From Lineus longissimus (lineage: Eukaryota > Nemertea > Pilidiophora > Heteronemertea > Lineidae), in NCBI RefSeq assembly GCF_910592395.1, contig NC_088317.1, forward strand, positions 3,534,001 to 3,598,000: a DNA stretch of 64,000 nt, read 5' to 3'. The notes below the pieces were generated by a model, which did no database searches, was not told the DNA's origin, and was given only the letters and a program-made list of their open reading frames with translations. Of the stretch, positions 10,786-21,542 are shown one piece after another. Position 1 is the first letter of the stretch. Every line of letters begins with the position of its first letter. Position numbers and translations under genes: made by a program.

Positions 10786-12633
10786 CTAAACATTGTTTAT
10801 TAATATTGTGGCGATCGAGACAAAAATAATAGACACTGCAATCTCTTCTTTATAGAACAGTTCAGTTATTTTCAATTTCTTCTCTCTCATCATACGAATG
10901 AGTTCAAATATCGAGACAAGGACGAACACCCAATCGGGTATCATTAAGCCAAGATTCCTTGCATTTTGAAAACCCATTCCTTTCTTTAGAATCACATGGA
11001 CAGCGAACTGGTCCAAACCAGCGACGAACACGTGTACTACGTTTATACTGATGATAATCAGGAGTTTCCAGGTTGTGAATTCGTTTTTGACGTCGCACAA
11101 ATGTAATGCGACTATCGTACTGATCCACTCTGAGACTGAGAAGAAGATATCGTGGTACCAATGATCGTAGAACTCCTCGTTCAGATAGCTGAAGTAGGAC
11201 CACCAGGTGTAATAGTGCGGGTAAATTGAGACTAAAACAAGGAGAAGCATCGTCGGACGGATTTGGCTGTATCTGGCAGTGGTGTAAAGGTGGCGTATAG
11301 TCTCATAGGCAGCAAGGACGCAAGCAACAGACAGGAGGCATATCTTTAATGTACTGCTGGTTGCATTGAAGTAGATATGCTTGTAGCCACTTGGTGGGTA
11401 TTCGTAGCTTCCTGAAATTAACAGTGGGATGCATATGAATAAGTTACAGTAAATACGACAGTCATAGGGCGACGACCTTTAGAAACAGCAGCAGTATGAA
11501 CTACACTTTGGGGTGAAGGCAGACGAAACATTGAGAACTGCAGACGACTGTTAATTCAGTTGACAGTTTAGAAATAAACTCACCTCGGAATATTGTATCA
11601 AAACAGCTACATGAGCATTTCGCCCTGTCAACCTTTCCTTTGCCTGGCGTCCAGAATATCATATAGAATATACCTGAAATTCAGTCAAATATATAACTTG
11701 TGAATCTGAAAGGGACTAGCATTGTCAAATCTTGATTTGAAGTAGGCGTGAATGATCATTGCACAATAGCCTGGCCAGTACTTCATTCAAACGTTTTTTT
11801 ATCGTATGTGTTTATAAGTAACAAATTTAATGTCTAATATCATTTGGATCTCATATACATGTATCATTATCATGTATCATTCATGATTAATTCAGTTTAT
11901 TTGGAGTTTTACTCCTTCTAAGGCAACTTGGAAATTACCTAAAAATGATTCATTAGTGACTGTTTTTCATCAATATTTTGTTTTTCATCCTTTAGTTATT
12001 TGATTATTTCAAGTTGACTGAAGTAGGTCAAGCTGGAAACATAAACATCATTCTACCCCCAGGCAGAAATTTCCATAAAAAAATATGGGGTCATCCCTAT
12101 GTTCCCCGGTACCTATCTTCCCCCAAGAGGTACCTATCTTCCCCCAAGAGGTACCTATCTTCCCCCAAGAGGTACCTGTTACTTCATTCTGTGAAGTCTT
12201 TCCAGGAATTTGTGGAAACAAACCGTATCACAAAAAACACACTTTTCTTTGCGGACATAGGTACTGGGAACATAGGTACCTGGGGAACACAGGTACCCGG
12301 GAACATAGGTACCTCATCGGGGAACAGAGGTACCTCTTCGGGGAACATAGGTACCTCATCGGGGAACATGGGTACCTCATCGGGGAACATAGGTACCGGG
12401 GAACATAGGTACCGAGGAACGTAGGTACCGGGGAACATCGGTATGCTCCCGAAAAATATATGTATGTACACGTATCGCTTACCTATATGCACATAGGGCA
12501 GAGCAGTAATGAGTGTCACACCAAAGAGCAACGTCAATACAATATCCCTCACGTTCCATTCTGAAGAAGTTGCTGCATTATGGACCTTCATCAGCTGTTG
12601 TTCGACAAAGCTCATATTTATGCCTGGATGCAA
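10786..12633 (-). CDS. Multipass membrane protein of unknown function, three exons
   Basis: Exons on the minus strand: 12633-12483, 11673-11584 and 11411-10786. Joins are GT-AG and phases close (151 + 90 + 626 nt), giving 288 residues from the first Met to a TAG. It has about six to seven hydrophobic helices, the first around residues 30-58, then a Cys-rich linker C70-S-C-S-C74 leading into FRGSYEYPP, a second helix near 102-118 and several more to the C-terminus. Conserved-looking aromatic stretches are IYPHYYTWWSYF and WYHDIFFSVSEW. The join across exons 1-2 restores a continuous helix and that across exons 2-3 restores FRGSYEY, which supports the model. I recognise it only as an uncharacterised animal transmembrane family. 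Intron 1 carries an inverted minisatellite. Confidence 0.8.
12108..12445. repeat. Inverted 21-bp minisatellite with KpnI-like palindromes
   Basis: The left block has four GGTACC palindromes at 12108, 12129, 12150 and 12171, exactly 21 bp apart, with unit ggtacctatcttcccccaag. The right block, from about 12258, has further GGTACC sites spaced 16-21 bp apart, with unit ggtacctcatcggggaacat, which is nearly the reverse complement of the left unit. About 85 bp of unique DNA separates the blocks. Both lie in intron 1 of the membrane-protein gene, and transcripts could fold into long stems. Confidence 0.9.
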
Positions 12634-13209
12634 TAGAAGAGCATTTTAGAGGCAATAATATATTTAGGGGTTTCTTTTTGGGTTTAGTAGTGATGAAGGG
12701 TAGACAACAGCCAATTCCTGGAGCAGCCACTGCCAACCCATTTGCATACGTAAAAGCCTGGGAAAGCAGTCTCCAGCCCATACATGTCCTGAGTGAGCCT
12801 TGTCTTTCATTCATTCTTTCTGTCATTTCGTTAATTGCTGGAGGTTTTTTTTGGACACCCTGTTACTGTAAACTTACACGGTCACTCTGTTTCTCTGAAC
12901 AATCGAATATCTAAAACTGTCACACTTAGTTGTTCACGTTTACAGATGCAAATATAACTTTTCTTTGAGTCTGACAATACTTTAATAGAATCGTGTGCAC
13001 GGAAAGTGTAGAAACTGGGCAGTTTATGAGAAATTTTGAACACAAAACAAATAATTATTTGCACAGCGCCATAGCCTCGCTCGAAATAAGCCGGGAATTC
13101 CAGCTCAAACGCATTTTAAAGGAAAACCTCTCAGTGTAAAAATAGTTTGACGTCACAAGGCTAGCCAACCAATCAGGCCATTGATTCGTCAACCAATCCT
13201 TTTCAATAG

Positions 13210-13336
13210 GCACCTCGCACTTCAATCTCCCGAGCGCCGGGCCAAATGTCCAATTTACATGCACCCGCTGTAGGTCACAGTAGGTCGTGTGAGACGGGCT
13301 TGTCAACGATAATCAGCATTGACGACGCTTGGAGAA
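13210..13336. repeat. Dispersed repeat copy in the S28 peptidase promoter (partner at 39880-39999)
   Basis: The 21-mer cattgacgacgcttggagaa(t) occurs at 13317 and 39979. Upstream of it both sites share weaker matches (ccaaatgtc..aattt.catgcac and gtg.gac..g). The copy here ends only 65 bp before the start codon of the S28 peptidase gene, so it forms part of that gene's 5'UTR or proximal promoter. Confidence 0.5.
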
Positions 13337-13401
13337 TGCTCGCACTTCGTCCCTTTTGGGGACGAAGTACTGGTCTATGGATCATGTGACCGACGAACAA
13401 A

Positions 13402-16400
13402 ATGGCTGCCCCCGGTAAGGACGATTTTCGCTTTTTTAGCCAAATTCTGCTGGTTTTCTGTGTTTTCTGTTCGTCAAATGCATTGTTCCATTACCGAAAT
13501 GGTTTCCTTGGTTCTCCTCGAGTTTCTGCGAATGTGACTTTACCACCTGATGAATGGTTCATACAGAAATTAGATCATTTCAACGCTGCAGAAACAAAAA
13601 ACTGGAGACAGGTAGGCTGCATAGTTCTTTTATTTACCGCTAGGGGTTAACCCCGCAACAATAATGCCAACAATTAGGAGCAAACCATTGAGAGCCACAA
13701 TAAACCAACAACAAACAAAAGACCAAGTGGCAAGCGTGGGTTTGTTCAGTGTGCCTTTGCAGCTTTATTTTTACGCTTAAGTAACTGCCTACTCTGACCC
13801 TTGCTTACCCATCTACTTTGTTTTTCAACTTGGATGCAGAATCCTATGTTAATTACATTAGTTTTCACTTTCAGCGCTATTTCACAAATGCCTCATTCTA
13901 CAAAGCTGGTGGTCCAGTTTTCTTAATGATAGGTGGTGAAGGCACAGCTAATGCGAATTGGATGGTGGCAGGCCAGTGGCTGAGAAATGCTAAGAAGTAC
14001 AATGCCTATTGCCTCATGCTGGAACATAGATATTATGGGGAAAGTCATCCAACAAGGTAGCCTTAAATATCATTACTTTGTTGAACTTTGGGGGGGAAAA
14101 GTTTGGGGTTGCTGTTCCAAATAATTTGAGTCGAATTCTTAATTTACAGTGCATGCAATGTGAACATATATCAATCCTTTGGATGGTTTCTGTTTGGTTG
14201 GGTTACAATAGCATTCCGCGAAGATGACGTCACTGCAGCTGCTGCCCTCTATTTCCCCATCGCTGAATTACAGGCAATGTCGGACAAACATGCGGTTTCG
14301 TAATGGATTCAGGCTTTCTAACTAGGGCAGTTAGATTCAATCTGGCACATGCCCGAGTGTTGGAAATACTACATAATTGTTCTGAATATTTCTCTCTCTG
14401 ACTCTATGGTATCATTCATGCTAAAAACAATGCAGGGTCAAAGATAATTGACTTTGAAATAAGCTCAAATGCGTAGAAATAAGTGTCGATGTCCGACTGT
14501 CACGTGACTAAAACGTCATCAATATCTTATGCAAATGACCTTGTGAGCTATAAATAGTATTTTCGCGGAATGCTATTGATCTGTGGTTTTAGTGAAAGGA
14601 AGCTAATTTCGCCTTTATCGTCGTTTTTTAGCAGTATGACAACTGAAAATCTCCGATATTTGAGCAGCGAACAAGCCCTTGCAGATCTGGCAAATTTCCG
14701 AAATAAAATGGCAGTGAAACTGGGTTTCGAGAACAACAAATGGATTGCCTTTGGAGGGTCCTATCCAGGTGAGCAGGTATCTAGATTGTTGATGCCCTCG
14801 GGTTATCCTCCCTCAGGAATAGATTTTAAAAGGATAAAGACACTGTTACTTCCGAAATCTCTCCTTCAGAGTACTTGTCCCACGAAATGTGAAAGATTAG
14901 GAATTAATAAAGACAACTTATTCTTGCTGACATTCATGACATGAAACATACTTATCTTATTTTGTCAATTCTAGGCACCCTTGCTGCCTGGTTCAGAATG
15001 AAGTACCCACATCTTGTTGCTGGATCTGTAGCGACAAGTGCTCCAGTATTTGCCTTGGTAAACTTTAAAAGTAAGTTTTCTTCTGCATCTTTGATAATTG
15101 TATTTTCTCAAGCTAAACTGAATGTTTGAGGATCACAATGATAGTGAATGAGACCTTGGCCTCACTAGTGGCTGATTTAGACAAAAAAGTATATTCAATT
15201 TTTACCACAGCTATACCTTTTGAAATAAGGAAAAGCAAAGTTAGAGGCAATAGTTTACAATACATTTTATAATACCTGATGTATCCCAGAAGGGTGTCTG
15301 CAAGCAGGGGGAGGGGTAGAGGTGAGTTCAGGTTTCCCCCCTAATGCATTGTCATGCACAAAGTCATGAAGAGCAAACCATGGTATGACAATCGACCCAT
15401 ATTTTTCATTTTAATTCCAGCGTATCTCTCTGTGGTGAGGGACTCGCTAAACACATTCAGCAGCACCTGTAACCCCCAAATCAAAAAGGCAAATGAAGCT
15501 ATAACAAGCCTGCTAGCAGACGCAAGTGGACGAGAAAAACTAGCGAAGATGTTTATGTAAGTTCTTGCTCAAGCTTTGCAATAATTGCTATAGTACCCTT
15601 TACCAAACAAAAGTCCACCCGAGCTTTGCTTTGGGCATTTAGGATCTAAGATCGTATAAACAGGTATTATGTTTTCCTATTGTCTGTCTTGCAATCCTAA
15701 TGTCTTCTTTGAAACTTTCAATGCCATTTCTATCCAATGAATTTGTTTTCTCCAGGACGTGTGATCCAATTGATCCAACAAATGAAAATGACATGGCCAA
15801 TTTCTACAATTTGCTGTCCTTGAACTTCCAGAATGTTGTGCAGTACAACAAAGACAATAGAGCTTTTGAGGTATGATGATTGTGTCCTTAGGGAAGTCTC
15901 TTATTGTTTATTGCTTATTGCAAGTCTATACTGACCAATGTTTACTGATTAAGGCTTATTGCCGAATGAGCCTTATTTGCACCCAGTGAGAAGCCAAGTT
16001 GTGTGTCGTGAACTTTTGGCCCGAGGCCCTCCCTTAATAAGTTTCAGTGTACTGATTAAGGCTTATTGCCCAATGAGCCTTATTTGCACCCAGTGAGAAG
16101 CCAAGTTGTGTGTCGTGAACTTTTTGCCCGAGGCCCTCCCTTAATAAGTTTCAGTGTACTGATTAAGGCTTATTGCCCAATGAGCCTTATTTGCACCCGG
16201 TGAGAAGCCAAGTTGTGTGTCGTGAACTTTTTGCTCGAGGCCCTCCCTTAATAAGTTTCAGTGTAATTCCAGGGTGCAGTCGACACACAGCTTACCATAG
16301 ACTTACTCTGCAAAATGATGAATGATGACAACATTGGTGACACTCTTGGCCGCTATGCTGCTGTAAACGCTCTGGTCCTGAAAACGTACGGCACAAAATG

Positions 16401-17709
16401 TCTCGACTTCAAATATACAAACTACATCAAGAATATGCAAGTGACTGATTGGACGTCAAAGGAAGGAGTTGGAGGTACGTTAGGGTGTTGATACACTTCA
16501 AAGGATTGTCACTGATAACAGTGCATTGCTCAGTGTTTCTTTTGCACAGAGAGAGAGGATATGAACAGAGAGAGATGATAATGAGTTGTATTGACACGGC
16601 AAACACGCCCATTCGGTTGGCGTGAGATATGAAATTAGATGCGGTCTTGTAGGTTACCGTTTGAAAGTGTTGACATTTAAAGACATAAATAGTCAATACA
16701 TCATGTTCAAATTTGTGACAGCATTGTTGACCCTGAAGTTTATGAGATCACTAAGTCACGCGATAGGGGTGTAGCAGCAAACCCATAATTGAGAGCCGCC
16801 TCAATTATATATTGTTTTCCGCAGGTCGTCAGTGGATGTACCAAAGCTGTGTGGAGTTTGGTTTCTTCCAGTCCTCAGATTTAAAGGATCAGCCGTTTGG
16901 CCAGCACTTTCCCATTAAGTGAGTAAACAACAATATGTCTCGAATGCGCACACAGCTTACAAAATTATCTCAAAAGCTTTGCCACAATTTTAGAGAAAAG
17001 AGACCTGATTTCGTTTATTCCGACCAGCGGTTACAGGTCAGCTGTCAATAATAGGGCTGTACTCAAGTTCTCAAAGAAGATGCCCGGGGCCTTAAATTAG
17101 GTGGTCTCTGGCAACTGGACCACTGCTAACATCTGACCCTGCTAACTCAAAGTGTAGTTTGATTTATTGAATATTAAGATAAATCCTTTTCAGATTTTTT
17201 ACCCAACAATGTGCTGACATCTTTGGTCCAAAGTTCACACTCGAGCTCCTCCAGCGTGGCATCAATGAAACCAACACGAATTATGGCGGTTATCACATGA
17301 AAGTCACAAAGGTGGTCTTCCCAAATGGTGCTATTGACCCATGGCATGCACTTGGCATCACCAAGGACTTAAATCCAACTGCAACTGCTCTCTATATTCA
17401 AGGTATGAAAAAGTCAGTTTGATTTTTTAACAGACTTTCATCGTTTTTCATTGCAAAGTAATTTCAGGGTGCGAACATTTTTTTTTGTGATTTTGACCCC
17501 TTTCCATTTTGGGGCACGCACTTTTACAGGAGGTATCTTTTTAAAACTGAACAGCCTTAGCTTACAAGATACATCTGTGTGACTGTTGTCTTTCAGGGAC
17601 GGCTCACTGCGCCAACATGTACCCAGACAGTCCTGATGATCCACCCCAGCTGAAGCAAGCCAGGCAGAAGATAGAGGACTTGGTCGGTCAGTGGATAGCA
17701 GCCAAATAG
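13402..17709 (+). CDS. Lysosomal/secreted serine peptidase, family S28 (PRSS16 / prolylcarboxypeptidase type)
   Basis: Ten exons: 13402-13611, 13875-14056, 14632-14768, 14975-15070, 15421-15556, 15756-15870, 16273-16474, 16825-16918, 17194-17402, 17597-17709. Phases close to give 497 residues, the normal size for S28. A signal peptide covers about residues 1-27. The catalytic triad is visible: Ser174 in GGSYPG, Asp439 in [12 protein letters not shown] and His464 in GTAHCANMY. The oxyanion/substrate region [11 protein letters not shown] is also typical. Family members cleave after Pro or act in antigen processing in lysosomes; which substrate applies here cannot be told. The sequence is closest in feel to thymus-specific serine protease (PRSS16) and its invertebrate relatives. 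Intron 2 holds a MITE and intron 6 a triplicated 107-bp repeat. The exon 3 acceptor is 53 bp after the MITE. Confidence 0.93.
14206..14578. mobile_element. MITE with 17-bp perfect terminal inverted repeats
   Basis: The left end caatagcattccgcgaa (14206-14222) is the exact reverse complement of the right end ttcgcggaatgctattg (14562-14578). The 373-bp element has no reading frame of note and sits in intron 2 of the S28 peptidase gene. No clear target-site duplication could be confirmed by eye. It is a non-autonomous DNA transposon of unassigned superfamily. Confidence 0.85.
15944..16264. repeat. Three tandem 107-bp repeats in an S28 peptidase intron
   Basis: The word actgattaaggcttattgcc starts at 15944 (with one change), 16051 and 16158, giving exactly 107 bp per unit with very few differences. 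Each unit ends with cccttaataagtttcag, which resembles a 3' splice site. The true acceptor (aattccag at 16272) follows directly after the third unit. Confidence 0.92.
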
Positions 17710-18032
17710 ACGATATTCCTCTGTAAGGAAGCAGCGTCTGATGTAGCCGGCAAGTTATTGACATGTATGATGTCGCACAACATACTCAAGACTTCTGATG
17801 TAAAAACAATATTCATTGTATTCTTGGTGGTAGGGACATCTTTTTGGAACATCCTGTATATGAGCTGCAACTTGCCATCCAGTGAAACTGTTTGTATTAA
17901 CTAGTAAAAGCTGAAAGCTGTGCTAAGAATTGTGTGATCAACTTGATTATTTTGCCATAAAGAGATAAAATTTATATTCTCTTCACCATAACGTATATAC
18001 ATGATGTGATATGTTCTAAAGCATGAAATGGA

Positions 18033-18038
18033 AATAAA
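18033..18038 (+). terminator. Polyadenylation signal AATAAA for the S28 peptidase gene
   Basis: AATAAA lies 324 bp after the peptidase stop codon and is the first good signal there. The next gene converges from the other strand with its stop at 18159, so the two 3' ends are within about 120 bp. Confidence 0.55.
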
Positions 18039-18158
18039 TTTATATATATTTCTTAAATTGTTCTTATGTTGCTCCTGAAATTCAGTCTTGAGTTTGTCCA
18101 CCCGAGGTCACATGTTTGGATTCGTTGGCTACAATTATGTCACTGTAGAATAAAGTCC

Positions 18159-18227
18159 TTAGTTGGAGTCTTCTTCTGCTTCCTGCTTTCTGCTGTCTTC
18201 GGCTGTTGGCTCTCCAGGGCCAGGCTT

Positions 18228-18287
<60 letters not shown>

Positions 18288-19656
18288 GCCGTCTTTTTTT
18301 GATTTAGGTTCAGATTTGGGTTTCCTATCTCTTGAACGTTTCTTCCCAATACTCCTCGCTTCATGCTCTGGTAAGAAATGGTGTAAGTGCCTATGAGCTT
18401 CCCTTTCTCTGCCATGATTTGTCGCTTTATGCTCTGGTAAGAAATGGTGTAAGTGCCTATGAGCTTCCCTTTCTCTGCCATGATTTGTTGCCTCGTACTC
18501 TGGTAAGAAATGGTGTAAGTGCCTATGATGAGCTTCCCTTTCTCTGCCATGATTTGTCGCTTCATACTTTGGTAAGAAATGGTGTATAGTCTCATGAATC
18601 ACCCTCTCTTCACTCTTTTCCCCAATACTCGTTGCTTTATTCATTTTAGAGTCCTTTGACCCCAGGGAATCTTTCTTTGCACCGGGCATTTCTGTAGAAG
18701 TACTCTTTTGGACGACTTTTCCGACAGTCTCGTCACTAGCTTTCCGCACAGAAACGACCTTGGTCTTTCCTCCAGTCTTGCTTGATTTTCCTTGAGAAAC
18801 AACTTCTCTGATGACCTTCCCGCCTGACTTATCGGGAACATTCCTGGCACTAGATGTATCTTGACGAATGATCTTGCGAATGATTGTCCTTCCTCTCTTT
18901 GGAGCTCTTCCGAGGCGAATTACCTTTTGAACTACCTTACCTCCAGTGTTACTACCGGAGCTTCTATGACGAACGACCTTACCAACCATCATCGCGCCAT
19001 GGGGAACAGTCTTGCCTCTTGTCATCCCTCGATAGACGACTTTCCTACCCTCTATCTTACCAGTACGCCCTTGGCGACGCATTATATCCAGCATGTACTT
19101 TGGAATGTTCTCGCTCGATGTCGTCTTAAATTTGTTGCCGATGACCTTCGCAGTGACTGAAAGATAACAGGATAATCTAGACTAGGATTTTTTTCAGTCC
19201 GACTGTTCCCTCAAATTGTGTCGTTCTGGCGTGACTTTTCAGGGACTATAGAGATCTATATACACTTGATTGGGAACATCGTTAGCGAAAGTCACAATGA
19301 CAATTCACCTTTCCGGAAGATCTGAAAATATTGGTCACGAAGATATGATTTTGAAAAGCACATTCAGTATTTCTGACTAAGAAAGAAGTCCATTTCTGAT
19401 AAAAGGTATACGGGATAAACTCGGTGATATTTGCCATGGTATCGTGCCTACGTGTTTTTGGTAGCGAAACTTTGCAGCTAAATTTCGTCGTTTCGGAGGC
19501 TGCCGTCGCTTCAAATACCGTTCTCGTCGTGTTCAAACTTTTAGGTCAATAAATAAAAATAAATAAAGTCTGCAAATACACACCTTGATAATTTCCCAGC
19601 AAGTATAGGAAGAGAATGCAAGGTATTCCGAGAAGGAGCCGTGTAGAACGCGTCAT
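18159..19656 (-). CDS. Secreted basic repeat protein with C-terminal poly-Asp tract
   Basis: Exon 1 is 19656-19584 and exon 2 is 19156-18159; the join is phase 1 and gives 356 residues. Residues 1-24 form a signal peptide with a hydrophobic core (LLLGIPCILFLYLLG). Then come: a short region with IPKYMLDIMRRQ (42-53); about 120 residues of degenerate, strongly basic GGKVV-x-x-VIR repeats; a Ser/Lys linker; four 22-23-residue repeats of the form HLHHFLPE-x-(EK)ATNHGRERE; a basic KKRSRDRKPKSEPKSKK stretch; 19 consecutive Asp (about 315-333, encoded only by GAT); and an acidic Glu/Asp tail. It lacks any domain I recognise. A secreted protein with separate poly-basic and poly-Asp blocks would suit a mineral- or matrix-binding role, but that is inference. 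No family function should be assumed. Confidence 0.75.
18231..18287 (-). repeat. Pure (GAT)19 coding microsatellite
   Basis: Nineteen uninterrupted ATC triplets on the plus strand read as GAT (Asp) on the coding minus strand. Only one Asp codon is used, so the tract is a young microsatellite likely to vary in length between individuals. Confidence 0.97.
18356..18590 (-). repeat. 66-69-bp coding tandem repeats (HHFLPE units)
   Basis: The word gtaagaaatggtgta recurs at 18371, 18437, 18503 and 18572, giving 66, 66 and 69 bp spacing. The extra 3 bp add one His. Each unit encodes HLHHFLPE...ATNHGREREAH, and the last copy (toward the C-terminus) degenerates into EARSIGKKRSRDR. Confidence 0.93.
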
Positions 19657-19699
19657 GGCGCCACTACTCGTCCTAGTATCTGTGAAGCTTCTCTTTTAA

Positions 19700-21540
19700 C
19701 TTGAAATTTCTGGAATCGTTGTTAGAGAAGGAGAATAATAATTATTCAAGAAGGGGCAGCTTGGGTGTGGAATTTACCACCATGCCACCACGTAGAGCCA
19801 CAAATTTGAGTTACTTTGTCATAGAGGTGAAAAAATGCCTTAGGGGATATAGACCATGATGTTCAGGCTGGTTGGTCCTCAGCGAGAAAAAAAACTGGCT
19901 ATAAAGTGGGTTATCGAACGGGATCAATTGGGTTGGGTTAAAATAATTGAATCGATTTACTGATTCGAAGTGTTGGTGTTGGCCACATGTTTTCGTGTAT
20001 ATTGGTAGGCCTTGTTTTATCTTTCGTATTGGTTAGAATATCAGTGACACCCTTCCATTGCTATTGATTGCCCCATCCTGCCGAGTTTCTGGGGTTAGAA
20101 CCAATAATTATTATCCAGAAAAATGTCCGACTTGGCCCCTTCTTTTTCTTTCTTTTTGAGCTCAATTCTTTTTTCAGGCCGGTCCATTTGCATGCATGTA
20201 TCCCCCGAAATAGTTAGACGAGACTCATTTTAATGATTGATGCTCTGAGTCAAAACATGGAAACAAATAATGCCCAAGGACCTTTCCGTTTTCGTCATTG
20301 GATTTTCTTATGGCACAGTTTATAAACATTATTGCCGTATACATTTGAAGTAAAAAGATTATGCCCCCAAATTCGTAGGGACGTACGGTATATACTGAAA
20401 GTTTAGTCATGTTTGTGGGGCCGAGCACCGAAGATTTGAGGAGTTCGAAAGAAGCGGGGACCTGGGGCTTTTGAGAAAATTGGACCATAATAAGTATAAT
20501 GCATCTCCCGTGTGAGATGGATTTTGAGGGCGAAACCGAAACTTTGGATGTCGTATGCGTCAAGCTTATGAAGATGGATTACCGGTTTTAGCAGCCGCAG
20601 ACGAAATATCCTTTTGTCGCACAAATCAGCGATTATAAGCGCAGGTATGCGATCTAAAAGGCTAATTTACGGGGCGCTTAAAGAAAAATAAACTACATTT
20701 TCCAGTACTTACAATATTACAATTTGTATTGTGTTTTATCCGATTTTTTCCAGCTGCATGGCTTCGCAGTCAGATGGCCATTTTGGGAGGGGTGAGCTCA
20801 GGCCAATTACCGATTGATCACATGGCGCCGGGAAAAAAATGGGCAATTGATTTTCGTTGAAATCACCAAGACCAATTAGACCCGGTGCATGATGGTGCTG
20901 ATGGTTCACGTACTTATTTGAACCATCACCCTGTGGCCGGGCAACACCGGTCAATTCCTTTTCAATATACACATTTTTTTATTAGGCCGGGTCTATTTGG
21001 CAAGCCGCTCGCCGAACAGGCATCTTTTTTTGTCCTGTTTGGAGAGCCGCTTGCCAAACAGCACTAAAAAGCCACCCTGTTCGGCCAGCCGGGCTTGCCA
21101 AACAGGTAAAAAATCTACCCTGTTTGGCGAGCTGGAGACTTTACTTTAATATTAATGAGTTCGGCTCTCCATTCAGGACAAGAAAAAGTCGCTGTTTGGT
21201 AAGCCGGGCTTGCCAAGTAGTCACTTCCTTTTTATTATAGACACACATCTCGCTATAGCTGATGGGGTAGCTTTTGATAAGTTAAATACTAAATATCTAA
21301 AAACGTTTTCCGAAACATGGAGTGATTGATATTAGTTTGTACCCATTCTCAGGCCAACAGTTTTTTGGATGAAAAACCGAATTGAAATCGCTTTTAGAAA
21401 GTACACTCCGAACGCAGTGGACCGGCCTCGTTCCTCGCCATAATGAGACCCAATTAGGGTGACGCAATGGGCTGCCCAGGGAGTCTATTAGAAAGCTGCA
21501 GAACGTGTTATTGACACACGAACATGGACGCTTCCGCGGT
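19700..21540. other. Intergenic, no gene recognised; contains gccgggcttgcc repeats
   Basis: No reading frame here resembles a protein. At 20990-21225 there is a cluster of direct and inverted copies of a ~20-bp motif (for example ccgggcttgccaaacagg, ccgcttgccaaacagc and cctgtttggcgagct), which looks like a decayed palindromic repeat element. Confidence 0.5.
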
Positions 21541-21542
21541 CT

